From positions 1-44,554 of the forward strand of contig JAJRUD010000016.1 of NCBI GenBank assembly GCA_024277995.1: a stretch of DNA of 44,554 bases. Direction: 5' to 3'. The stretch's first letter is position 1. Each line of letters begins with the position of its first letter. The DNA is from Chloroflexota bacterium. Its GTDB lineage: Bacteria > Chloroflexota > Anaerolineae > Anaerolineales > E44-bin32. The notes under the pieces are model-generated. The model was not told the origin of the DNA. It ran no database searches and saw only the letters and a list, made by a program, of their open reading frames with translations. Shown here piece after piece: positions 1-7,493 of this stretch. The position numbers and the translations under genes were made by a program.

Positions 1-108
1 ATGGTGCGAGCTGGAGTTGAATTCAAGGACGGAAAACAAGTCGTCTCCTGCGAGGATATCGACATGCCATCAGCGGAGGTAGAAGACCCGGTTAGGATCG
101 CCGCCTGA
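1..108 (+). CDS. Short ORF or C-terminal remnant at the window edge
   Basis: Frame 1 is open from the first base (ATG) to a TGA at 106-108 and gives 35 residues with a mixed acidic composition. I do not recognise a family. Because the window begins exactly at this ATG, it may be a complete tiny gene or the tail of a gene that starts outside the window. There is no visible upstream sequence to judge a ribosome binding site. Confidence 0.3.
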   Translation: MVRAGVEFKDGKQVVSCEDIDMPSAEVEDPVRIAA

Positions 109-177
109 GATGTCTGATCCACAACATTTGACAATATCCCGGCATTTTCGTTTCCCGCTTCGCAGCCTTTCGGCGCC

Positions 178-1410
178 TCAACCTGCATCCCGGCGCGCAG
201 GCCGGATGCTGCGCAGTACCTTCCATATCACGCTCGGCCGCAAGGCCTGGGCGGGATCGCGATAGGCGAGCATCACATCAACCAGCAAACGCGTTGTCTC
301 AGGCCAGCGTTGACAGGCCAGCACCAGCGGATCCAGCAGCCAGGGGTTCATGTAGATCTGGCGCAGCCCGTGCGTGAGCACGAAGAAGCGCTGGAAGCGG
401 CCGCGCAGCCTGCGCTCATAGGCACCCAACGCCCGCTCGGAAAAGTCACCCGTCGCGAAACATGCCTGCAGGCATTCGGCTGCCAGGCTGCCGGATTCGA
501 GCGCGTAATCAACCCCCTCGCCGGTGAAGGGGTTGACCATGCCGGCCGCTTCACCGACGAGCAGCGTGCGCTTGCCGCGCACTGGCGAGCGGTGGAAATC
601 AGTCCGCAGCGGGAAACCCTTCACCGCTCCCTGCCGGTGGGCAGCGGTGAACATGGCGGCCACCGGAGGGTGCTGCAGGAAGGCGGCCAGCGCGCCGGAG
701 GCCGTCAGTGGAGTGTGCCGTGAGCGGCGGTAGAAGCCAGCGCCCACGTTGGCCGTTCCTGGGGCCAGCGGGAAGATCCAGCCGTAGCCGGGCAAAGGCA
801 CGCCGTCGAAGCGGATCTGGATGTCCCGATCCAACCTGCGTACGCCCTCATAATACGCCCGAGCGGCATATGAATAGATGACGCGGCGCGGCAGGAGGCC
901 CATCTTCTGCAGCAGAGGCAGGCTGGCCCCTACGGCGATCACGGCCACGCGGGCCTGCAATCGCTCCTGGCGCCCATTCCTGCTGAAGGATACCTGCACG
1001 CCGCCTTTGAGGGTTTCGACCTGCTGCACGCGCGCGCCCCCCAGGAATTCGGCTCCCTCTTCGATGGCATGGCGCCGGAGCAGGTCATCCAGTTTGATGC
1101 GGCGCAGCACCAGCGCGTGGGCGGCATATCTGGGGTGGGGGGAGAGCGGCGCACGTACCTGCCTGCCCTGCGGCGCGACAAAGGTGACTCCCTCGATGTG
1201 ATAGCCCAGGCCCTCGACCTGGGAGCGCAGGCCGAGCTGCTGGAGAACGTGGATGGCGCGCGGCGAAAGGGCATCGCCGCAGGTCTTATCCCGCGGGAAG
1301 TGAGCTTTGTCGAGCAGGGCGACGCGCAGCCCGGCGCGTGCCAATAGTGAGGCCGCCGCCGAGCCCCCCGGCCCGGCCCCGACGACGGCGACGTCATATT
1401 GAGAAAGCAT
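178..1410 (-). CDS. Geranylgeranyl reductase family FAD-dependent oxidoreductase
   Basis: Flavoprotein that by family membership would saturate isoprenoid or other polyprenyl double bonds, or act as a related FAD monooxygenase-like enzyme. The N-terminus has the dinucleotide-binding motif GAGPGGSAAA within the first 20 residues, followed by the family-typical DKTCGDALSP segment. The second FAD motif GEAAGMVNPFTGEGVDYA lies in the C-terminal half. The ORF track starts 14 codons earlier, but the start at 1410 (MLSQYDVAVVGAG) puts the Rossmann strand right at the N-terminus as usual. Length is about 410 residues, normal for the family. It is divergent from the kinase gene. The exact substrate cannot be read from sequence; a lipid or quinone/chlorophyll-type side chain is the family expectation. 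Confidence 0.85.
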   Translation of the reverse strand: MLSQYDVAVVGAGPGGSAAASLLARAGLRVALLDKAHFPRDKTCGDALSPRAIHVLQQLGLRSQVEGLGYHIEGVTFVAPQGRQVRAPLSPHPRYAAHALVLRRIKLDDLLRRHAIEEGAEFLGGARVQQVETLKGGVQVSFSRNGRQERLQARVAVIAVGASLPLLQKMGLLPRRVIYSYAARAYYEGVRRLDRDIQIRFDGVPLPGYGWIFPLAPGTANVGAGFYRRSRHTPLTASGALAAFLQHPPVAAMFTAAHRQGAVKGFPLRTDFHRSPVRGKRTLLVGEAAGMVNPFTGEGVDYALESGSLAAECLQACFATGDFSERALGAYERRLRGRFQRFFVLTHGLRQIYMNPWLLDPLVLACQRWPETTRLLVDVMLAYRDPAQALRPSVIWKVLRSIRPARRDAG

Positions 1411-1528
1411 GTCGTCATTGTACTGTAAGGCGTGTGCACCTGGCGGGAGCAACTCTCCCCTGGCCCTCGTGCGTGCTCCTCCCCCCTCTTCTCCAAACCG
1501 GCGCCGCGTGGTAGCCTTGGGGAGTATT

Positions 1529-2992
1529 ATGGCTGGACTCGTCGGTCAACAACTCGATCACTATCGACTCCTGGAGCAGGTGGGTATGGGGGGCATGGCG
1601 ACCGTATTTCGGGCCATGGACACCCGACACCTGCAGGAAGTCGCGCTGAAGGTGCTCTCGCCCACCATCAGCGGTGACCGGCGCTTTGTACGTCGTTTCC
1701 GGCGCGAAGCGGGGATGGTGGCCCGGCTCGACCATCCGCACATCGTCCCGGTCATCGACTATGGAGAGGCCGGGGGCTACGTCTACCTTGTGATGCCCTT
1801 CGTCGACGGCGAGACGCTCTACGAGCGCATGCGCCGCGGTCCCATCGACGGCGATGACCTGATACGTTGGGTGGTGGGCGTGGCCGAAGCGCTGGAGTAC
1901 GCTCACCGGCACGGCATCATCCATCGCGACGTCAAACCCTCCAATGTGCTCATCGACGAACAGGGCGAGGCCCTGCTCACCGACTTCGGCCTGGCGCGCT
2001 GGATCGAAGGCTCCAATACCCTGACCGGATCCATGTTGATGGGGACGCCGGCCTACGTCTCACCCGAGCAAGGGCGTGGGGAGAAGCTGGACCCGCGCTC
2101 GGATCAGTATTCCTTTGCCGTGATCCTGTACGAGCTGGCGACGGGGCGGCTGCCTTTCGAGGCCGAGGCCCCCATGGCCACGGTGCTCATGCACATCCAG
2201 GAACCCGTCCCGCGCCCGCGCCGCTTCAACCCCGACCTGCCTCCCGCGGTGGATACGGTGCTGCTCAAGGGGCTGGCCAAGCGCCGCGATGACCGCTTCC
2301 CCTCGGTGCTCGCCCTGAGCAAGGCCTTCACCGCAGCCTGGGCGGGGAAGCGCGTTCCTGGATTGAGGCCGCCGCCCGAGCCGGCATCCGTGCCCTACGA
2401 GGCGCCGACCGAGGTGGACGTGAGAGCGGCACGCCCGCGCCGAAGGTCGAGCGCTGTGCTGGCGGGCGCGCTCGGCGCTGCGGCCCTGGCGCTCGTGGGG
2501 TTTCTGGGATGGTCAACCCTGCGGCCCGCCGGGCCGGCGAGCTCTTCGCTGCCCTCGCCTCAGCCGGCCGCCGCGCTTCCGACATCCTCCGCCGGAGTCG
2601 CGGCCCCCACCGCGCCACAACCCACGGTGACCATGGTCCCCGTCACCGCAGCGGATTGCCCGGGGCTGGCGATCCTCTCCTTCGGTGTCGAGGGGAACAA
2701 GGCTCGCTGGCTGCTGGATAACGGCAGCGGCAAGACACTCACCCTGCTCGGCCTGGATCTGGAATGGCCTCAGGCGAACGGCGAAGTAGAAGCCATCGCG
2801 TTCGGCGGGACGGTCATTTCGGAAGGTACGCAGTTCCTGGAAGGGGTTCCCAGGGAGCTGGAAAGCGGCCGTACGGCCGCGCTGGAGATCACCTTCCCGT
2901 GGGGTGCCAGCCCGGCGGACGGTTCCCCCCCGGCGGAATATTCCTTACGGGCGATCTTCGATCAAGACTGTGTGCTCGAGGGCTCCTGGTAG
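1529..2992 (+). CDS. Membrane-anchored serine/threonine protein kinase
   Basis: Hanks-type kinase of 487 residues. The glycine-rich loop (VGMGGMATVF, residues about 18-27), the VALK lysine at K41, the catalytic loop HRDVKPSN (D134), the DFG motif (D152) and the GTPAYVSPEQ activation-segment motif are all intact, so it should be catalytically active. After the kinase domain and a Pro/Arg-rich linker there is one membrane helix at about residues 309-331. A Pro/Ala/Thr-rich stalk then leads to a C-terminal extracytoplasmic domain of about 120 residues with Cys-containing ends and no PASTA repeats. The start at 1529 has GGGGAG five bases upstream; the ORF-track start 40 codons earlier does not look coding. 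The C-terminal domain probably senses an external cue, but I cannot name the family. Confidence 0.9.
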   Translation: MAGLVGQQLDHYRLLEQVGMGGMATVFRAMDTRHLQEVALKVLSPTISGDRRFVRRFRREAGMVARLDHPHIVPVIDYGEAGGYVYLVMPFVDGETLYERMRRGPIDGDDLIRWVVGVAEALEYAHRHGIIHRDVKPSNVLIDEQGEALLTDFGLARWIEGSNTLTGSMLMGTPAYVSPEQGRGEKLDPRSDQYSFAVILYELATGRLPFEAEAPMATVLMHIQEPVPRPRRFNPDLPPAVDTVLLKGLAKRRDDRFPSVLALSKAFTAAWAGKRVPGLRPPPEPASVPYEAPTEVDVRAARPRRRSSAVLAGALGAAALALVGFLGWSTLRPAGPASSSLPSPQPAAALPTSSAGVAAPTAPQPTVTMVPVTAADCPGLAILSFGVEGNKARWLLDNGSGKTLTLLGLDLEWPQANGEVEAIAFGGTVISEGTQFLEGVPRELESGRTAALEITFPWGASPADGSPPAEYSLRAIFDQDCVLEGSW

Positions 2993-3000
2993 CGCTCTTG

Positions 3001-3060
3001 GCGGATGGTCCGCCCTCTCTCGATGTGTCTATCTTCACGACGGGCAGGGGCTTCCTGCCC
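3001..3060 (+). other. Two small hairpins between kinase and aminopeptidase genes
   Basis: GCGGA-TGG-TCCGC (3001-3013) and GGGCAGG-GGCTT-CCTGCCC (3042-3060) can each fold. Neither is followed by a T-run, so they are weak terminator or RNA-processing candidates only. Confidence 0.3.
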
Positions 3061-3088
3061 ATCACACCTTCTCAACAGGAGAAAACTC

Positions 3089-4192
3089 ATGCCCGACCCG
3101 CGCGTCGTCAACCTCGCCCGCACTCTGGTCCACTACTCCACTCGCGTCCAACCCGGTGACAGGGTGGCCATTCGCGCCACGGCGCTGGCTGAACCCCTGG
3201 TGCGCGAGGTCTATCGGGAGGTGCTGCGCGCCGGCGGCCATCCCCACCCCTTTATCAGTCTCCCGGGCCTGCAGTATATTTTCTACAGCGAGGCCCAGGA
3301 AGCGCATTTGAAATACGTCTCCCCCGTCCAAGAAATGATATTGGGCGAATTCGAGGCGATGGTCAATATCTACAGCGAGGCCAACACGCGCGAGCTCAGC
3401 GGCATCGACCCTCAGCGCCAGGCGACGATGGCCCAGACCTACGGCGATCTGATGCAGACCTACATGCGCCGTTCTGCGGAGGGATCCTTCAACTGGGTGA
3501 TCACCATGTTCCCCACTGAGGCCTATGCTCAAGACGCCGAGATGAGCCTGGCGGAGTTCGAGGAGTACGTCTACAGCACCACCTACTCCGACAGCGATGA
3601 CGCCGTCGCCGAGTGGGAGCGTTTCCACGCTTTCCAGCAGAAGCTGGTGGACTGGCTGAAGGGCAAGAAAGAGGTGGTGGTCAAGGGGCCCCACGTGGAC
3701 ATGAAGCTCTCCATCGAAGGCCGCAGCTTCATCAATTCGGACGGCCGCAAGAACATGCCCAGCGGCGAGATCTTCACCGGCCCCGTCGAGGATTCCGCCG
3801 AGGGTTGGGTGCATTTCACTTACCCGGCCGTGCTGCAGGGGCGCGAGGTCACAGGCGTTGAGCTGCGCTTCGAGCAGGGGCGGGTGGTGGAGGCCAAGGC
3901 GGAGAAGAACGAGGAGTTCCTGCTCTCCATGCTGGACAGCGACCCCGGCGCGCGCTACCTGGGCGAATGGGCCATCGGCACCAACAAGAAGATCGATCGT
4001 TTCATCAAGAACATCCTCTTCGACGAAAAGATCGGCGGCACCATCCACATGGCCCTGGGGGCCGGGATCCCTGAGACGGGATCCAAGAACAAGAGCGCCA
4101 TCCACTGGGACATGATCTGCGACATGCGCGACGGCGGGCAGATCTTCGTCGACGGTGAGCTCTTCTACGACTCGGGCGAATTCATGATCTGA
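3089..4192 (+). CDS. M29 family aminopeptidase (aminopeptidase T-like)
   Basis: Cytosolic metallo-aminopeptidase of 367 residues, the usual M29 size, expected to remove N-terminal residues from peptides. It starts MPDPRVVNLARTLVHYS, typical of the family. The C-terminal half carries the conserved dinuclear-metal region, including NEEFL, the GTN segment and the final IHWDMICDMR box. The start at 3089 has AGGAG eight bases upstream; the ORF-track start 28 codons earlier overlaps intergenic hairpins and is rejected. A strong terminator follows directly, so it is probably a single-gene unit or the end of one. No signal peptide is visible. Confidence 0.92.
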   Translation: MPDPRVVNLARTLVHYSTRVQPGDRVAIRATALAEPLVREVYREVLRAGGHPHPFISLPGLQYIFYSEAQEAHLKYVSPVQEMILGEFEAMVNIYSEANTRELSGIDPQRQATMAQTYGDLMQTYMRRSAEGSFNWVITMFPTEAYAQDAEMSLAEFEEYVYSTTYSDSDDAVAEWERFHAFQQKLVDWLKGKKEVVVKGPHVDMKLSIEGRSFINSDGRKNMPSGEIFTGPVEDSAEGWVHFTYPAVLQGREVTGVELRFEQGRVVEAKAEKNEEFLLSMLDSDPGARYLGEWAIGTNKKIDRFIKNILFDEKIGGTIHMALGAGIPETGSKNKSAIHWDMICDMRDGGQIFVDGELFYDSGEFMI

Positions 4193-4204
4193 GGCTGGCC
4201 GTCG

Positions 4205-4240
4205 ATCCTCCCGCGGGCTCAGGCCCGCGGGAGGATTTTT
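4205..4240 (+). terminator. Rho-independent terminator after aminopeptidase
   Basis: A perfect 14-bp stem ATCCTCCCGCGGGC / GCCCGCGGGAGGAT with a TCAG loop, followed by TTTTT. It lies directly downstream of the aminopeptidase stop codon. Confidence 0.9.
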
Positions 4241-4311
4241 CATGCAACCTTTTCCCCTTTCACGCATCCAAGGGAATCGGATTTCTCATTGCAAGGGAGG
4301 GAAGGTTGAGC

Positions 4312-4569
4312 ATGCCTGCTGACAAGAAACATCACCCGCGTGTGATCCTCTTCACCACGCCAACCTGCACCTACTGCCGGGCCGCAAAGCGCTATCTGCG
4401 CGAGCGCGGCGTGCGCTTCCGGGACGTGGATGTGAGCCGCGATCCGGCGGCGGCGCGCGATATGGTGCGCCGCTCCGGACAGCAGGGTGTACCGGTGCTG
4501 GACATCGGCGGGAGAATCGTGGTCGGTTTCGATCGCCCGAAGATCGACCGCCTGCTCGGTCTGCGCTGA
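4312..4569 (+). CDS. Glutaredoxin-like thiol-disulfide protein
   Basis: Small 85-residue thioredoxin-fold protein with the redox motif CTYC in the stretch LFTTPTCTYCRAAKRYL. It also has the cis-proline region GVPVLDIGG and the C-terminal glutaredoxin segment VVGFDRPKIDRLL. It would reduce disulfides or mixed disulfides in the cytoplasm. This is the NrdH/YruB-like class without fused domains. ATG at 4312 is preferred over the ORF-track TTG two codons earlier; a GGGAGGGAAGG purine block sits 6-16 bases upstream. It precedes groES by about 60 bases on the same strand, so both could share a transcript with a protein-quality theme. Confidence 0.88.
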   Translation: MPADKKHHPRVILFTTPTCTYCRAAKRYLRERGVRFRDVDVSRDPAAARDMVRRSGQQGVPVLDIGGRIVVGFDRPKIDRLLGLR

Positions 4570-4628
4570 ACCTGATGGCCCCGCCACGGCTCTCAGGTCG
4601 CATATCCCAACGCAAGGAGAAGTGACAG

Positions 4629-4919
4629 ATGAGCGAGAAGAACGGCAAGGTTAAGATCGAACCTCTGGGGGCGCGCGTGCTGGTGCGCCCCGTCGAGGCC
4701 GAGGGCACCACGCCCTCGGGCATCCTGCTGCCCGAGACAGCCAAGGAGAAGCCCCAGATGGGCGTGGTGGTGGCTGTTGGCGACGATGATGAGACGATCA
4801 ACGTCGGCGTGGACGACAGGGTGCTCTACCCAAAATACGCTGGCACCGAGGTCAAGTTCGAGGGTGTCGAGTACCTGCTGATGGAGAGCAGCGACATCCT
4901 GGCCAGGGTCTTGGACTGA
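4629..4919 (+). CDS. groES: Co-chaperonin GroES (10 kDa chaperonin)
   Basis: Ninety-six residues, typical GroES length. It caps the GroEL folding chamber. The sequence shows the family order: an N-terminal strand IEPLGARVLVRPVE, the mobile-loop region EGTTPSGILLPE that contacts GroEL, then KPQMGVVVAVGDD, the conserved DRVLYPKYAGTEVK segment and a C-terminal YLLMESSDILARV. A clear AAGGAG lies 10 bases before the ATG. No groEL follows; the next gene is convergent. The chaperonin partner must therefore be elsewhere in the genome. No CIRCE-type inverted repeat was noticed upstream. Confidence 0.95.
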   Translation: MSEKNGKVKIEPLGARVLVRPVEAEGTTPSGILLPETAKEKPQMGVVVAVGDDDETINVGVDDRVLYPKYAGTEVKFEGVEYLLMESSDILARVLD

Positions 4920-5012
4920 GGGTGGAGGCCTGACGCCGAATTCGAGTGTGGTTTCCAGGGGGCGGACCGATGGAGAGCGCGTCTGTGAGATGGCCCCTGG
5001 GCGGGCCGGCCT

Positions 5013-6185
5013 TCATCCCTTGGATCTATGGCCAGCCCAGGCCTGGGCTTTGTGGATGCGCTGACTGAGAGGGGGATGGGAGTAGAAGAGCAGGACGACC
5101 CAGTCCTCGGGGTCGACCTGGGCCAGGTTCTGGTTGGCCAGGCGGGTCATGGCGCTGGCGAAGGCCTGCGGCTTACCGGTGATGGCCAGCGCGTAGTCGT
5201 CGGCCAGCCTCTCGCGCCAGCGGGAGAAGGCGTTGGCGAGCGGCATGCTGATCAGGCCGGCCAGAGCCAGGAGCAGGATCAGCAAAGGCAGCCCCGCCGG
5301 ATCCGCCGGGCCGGTCAGGCCGGTCCGGCTGGCCAGGAGGGCGAGACCGCCGCCTGCCAGCGAGAAGCCCAGCAGGTTGAAGGCGCCTTGGGCCAGGATC
5401 ATCAAGGGGATGTCGCGGTGCACGTGGTGAGCGAGCTCGTGGGCCAGGACGGTTTCGATCTCATCGGGGGTAAAGGATTCCAGCAGGGTGTCCCCCAGGA
5501 TGATGCGCCGCGTGCGGCCCAGGCCGGTCAGCGCTGCGTTGGCGGCCCGAGTGCGGCGGCTCATGTCGAAGGTGAACACGCCTTGCACCCGGGCCCCGGC
5601 CCGTTCGGCCATGCGCATCAGGCGCTGGGCCAGGTCCGCGTGATCCTCCCCCAGCGGTCTGAAGCGGAAGAAGATGGGCATGAGCAAGATGGGAGCCAGC
5701 GCGGCCAGGACGGCTGTGAAGAGGGTGTAGAGGGCGGCGGCCCAAAGCCACCAGTGGTCGGGCGCGGCGCGGATGAGTGCGTAGAGACCCAGCAGGAGCG
5801 GTATCCCCAGGGTCAGTGAGATCAGCAAGCCTTTGGCTTGATCGAGCGCCCAGTCCGCAAGTGATTGGGTGGAAAGGCCGAAGCGGTGGGGCAGGGTGTA
5901 GCTGCGGTAGAAGTCCAGCGGGAAGGTGAGCAGGCTCCAAGGGAGACCCAGCAAGGCGCCCATCAGGAGCAGCCTGACCCACCAGGGGGGTGAGAAGGGC
6001 AGCGCGCCGCTCTGGTCGGAGGGTCGGAGCGCCTGCGCTGCCAGGTGCGCCCAGCCGGCAAAAGCCCACAGGCCCAGGTAGAGCCCGGCCAGCGAGACCT
6101 CCAGGGCCCACAGCCGGCGGCGCAGGCGGGCGTAGCGCCTGGCCTGCTTCTGGCGTTGGGGGTCGAGCTGGACTTCTTCGCGCAT
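5013..6185 (-). CDS. M48 family (Ste24-like) membrane zinc metalloprotease
   Basis: A 390-residue polytopic membrane protease with the zinc-binding HELAHH motif (H249, E250, H253) and the downstream glutamate region SRWRERLADDYAL. N-terminal membrane segments, the HRFGLSTQSL region and additional helices match the Ste24/CAAX-protease layout. In bacteria such enzymes act in membrane protein quality control; prenyl-protein processing is not expected. It starts at 6185 with no obvious Shine-Dalgarno. Instead a TAGAAT box lies only six bases before the ATG, so the mRNA may be leaderless. It is convergent with groES. Confidence 0.9.
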   Translation of the reverse strand: MREEVQLDPQRQKQARRYARLRRRLWALEVSLAGLYLGLWAFAGWAHLAAQALRPSDQSGALPFSPPWWVRLLLMGALLGLPWSLLTFPLDFYRSYTLPHRFGLSTQSLADWALDQAKGLLISLTLGIPLLLGLYALIRAAPDHWWLWAAALYTLFTAVLAALAPILLMPIFFRFRPLGEDHADLAQRLMRMAERAGARVQGVFTFDMSRRTRAANAALTGLGRTRRIILGDTLLESFTPDEIETVLAHELAHHVHRDIPLMILAQGAFNLLGFSLAGGGLALLASRTGLTGPADPAGLPLLILLLALAGLISMPLANAFSRWRERLADDYALAITGKPQAFASAMTRLANQNLAQVDPEDWVVLLFYSHPPLSQRIHKAQAWAGHRSKG

Positions 6186-6370
6186 ACGGGGATTCTACAC
6201 CAGGGGACTCCCGTCCGGGGGAGCGGATATCACCGCCTGCCAGCGAAGCTGCCCGCAATTCCGACCGAATGGTGAGGGCATCGCGAGCGGCCCCGGAACC
6301 TGCCAGATTGCGGGACGGCTTGGCCGCTCCCCGTTGCGGGGGTGGTGCTGTGTCTGGGTGTGCGGCCCGG

Positions 6371-6550
6371 TTAGTGCCTCTCTGCGTGCAATTTGGACAG
6401 CCCTCCTGCAGCGCCGGGCTTGGTCTCGAAGGTGATGTGGTCGTTCGCAGGGGCGGTTTCCATCTGCCAGCCGAAGAGCCGGCTGAAGAAGGCGGCGGCC
6501 TGCGGGTCCTGGGCGGCGGATTCTACACCCACGATCGGGTGTGGGCTCAT
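6371..6550 (-). pseudogene. Truncated VOC (glyoxalase/bleomycin-fold) fragment
   Basis: This 59-residue ORF is just below the ORF-track cutoff. The translation contains GVESAAQDPQAAAFFSRLFG followed by W, the N-terminal beta-alpha-beta half of a vicinal-oxygen-chelate domain. It then runs through HITFETKPGAAGGLSKL to an early stop. Complete VOC proteins are about 120 residues, so roughly half is missing. It lies just downstream of the decayed exporter genes, which supports reading this stretch as a region of gene decay. It could alternatively be an expressed half-domain. Confidence 0.5.
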
Positions 6551-6658
6551 CGCCGATCTTCAAGGCCGAGGCCACGCGGTTGGGGGCGGTGGTGTCGGGC
6601 GCGAGGTGCAGGCCTGGGGCTCGGTCGGGCTTGGCGTCCGAAAGCAGGCCCATTCGTG

Positions 6659-7087
6659 TCAGTCTCTCAATCTGACCGTTGAGGGCACGCCCCGCTGTTC
6701 CAGCAGGCGTTCTTCGCATATCTGGCGCACGGTGGCCTCGATCTCTGGCTCGCGCACTTTGTGGTCGCGGATGCGGTAGCGCTGCGAGAGGCGCTGGATC
6801 AGCTCTGAGGCGCTGATGGTCCCACGCTCGAATCGGTAGGTAGCGCGCTTGCCTTCCAAGGAAATCAATTCAGCTCCCTCGACGCGGGAGTTCGCATAGG
6901 GCTCGGCAAAGTCCACCACTAGTTCGCCGCGCGGGATGTTGGAGCGCACGCTATCCACGGCGTGCACCTGGCGCGCCCGCCGCCGCGCGAGCCCTTTCAG
7001 GGTTCCGCCGAGACCGCGCCCGGAGAGAGCGACGGTGAGAGCCTTGCACGGATGGCGCTTTTCGATCATGACTTCTTGTCGGTTCAT
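6659..7087 (-). pseudogene. Internally deleted ABC-2 exporter ATP-binding protein
   Basis: The reading frame is open for 142 residues but lacks the ATPase core. The N-terminal part (MIEKRHPCKALTVAL, then GLGGTLKGLARRRARQVHAV and IPRGELV) matches the start of ABC-2/NodI-type ATPases up to just before Walker A. It then jumps to the C-terminal accessory domain (VDFAEPYANSRVEGAELISL, then SASELIQRLSQRYRIRD and EPEIEATVRQICEERL). Walker A, Q-loop, signature motif, Walker B and H-loop are all absent, a loss of roughly 200-plus residues, and the deletion is in frame. Its ATG overlaps the permease stop (ATGA), showing the original operon coupling. The product cannot hydrolyse ATP. Confidence 0.75.
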
Positions 7088-7376
7088 GTGCCGGTGCTCC
7101 GATAGTGGCGGACGCCGAAGCGCCAGAAAGGCAGGGTCGCCAGGAATGTGGCTGCTTCCACGACGGGGGCGACGAAAGGAGCCCATCCCGGAAATCCGAG
7201 GGCGTCGGGCTTGCCCATCAGAGAGGACCGGATAGTAGTTCAGGAAGAAGGCGATCCCGGTGTAGGTGACGGCCCCCTGGAGGGTGTTGGCGGCCATGCT
7301 CTGGCACTGGCCATAAAGTGCGATAAGTGAGTTGTCGCAGTACGGCGCGCCGGGTGGTCTCGAGGAATGCCCGCAT
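7084..7376 (-). pseudogene. Internally deleted, frameshifted ABC-2 permease (PF06182-like)
   Basis: It starts with a good GGAGG site and MRAFLETTRRAVLRQLTYR, the usual N-terminus of this ABC-2 permease family. A frame change leads to the C-terminal piece MAANTLQGAVTYTGIAFFLN plus YYPVL. A second shift (one extra T or two lost bases near 7225) leads to LMGKPDALGFPGWAPFVAPV and the family-typical ending FWRFGVRHYRSTGT with a stop. About two thirds of a roughly 260-residue permease, including most membrane helices, is missing. It lies directly upstream of the equally gutted ATPase gene. Confidence 0.72.
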
Positions 7377-7493
7377 CGATCCCTCCAGGCGACGGGACGG
7401 GGACGCGAAAGGCGATGATGACACAGGCGGGTTTGACGCGGTCGGCGCGGCGGCTTACACTTTCAGATACTCAACCGAGGGAGCCTGATATCC

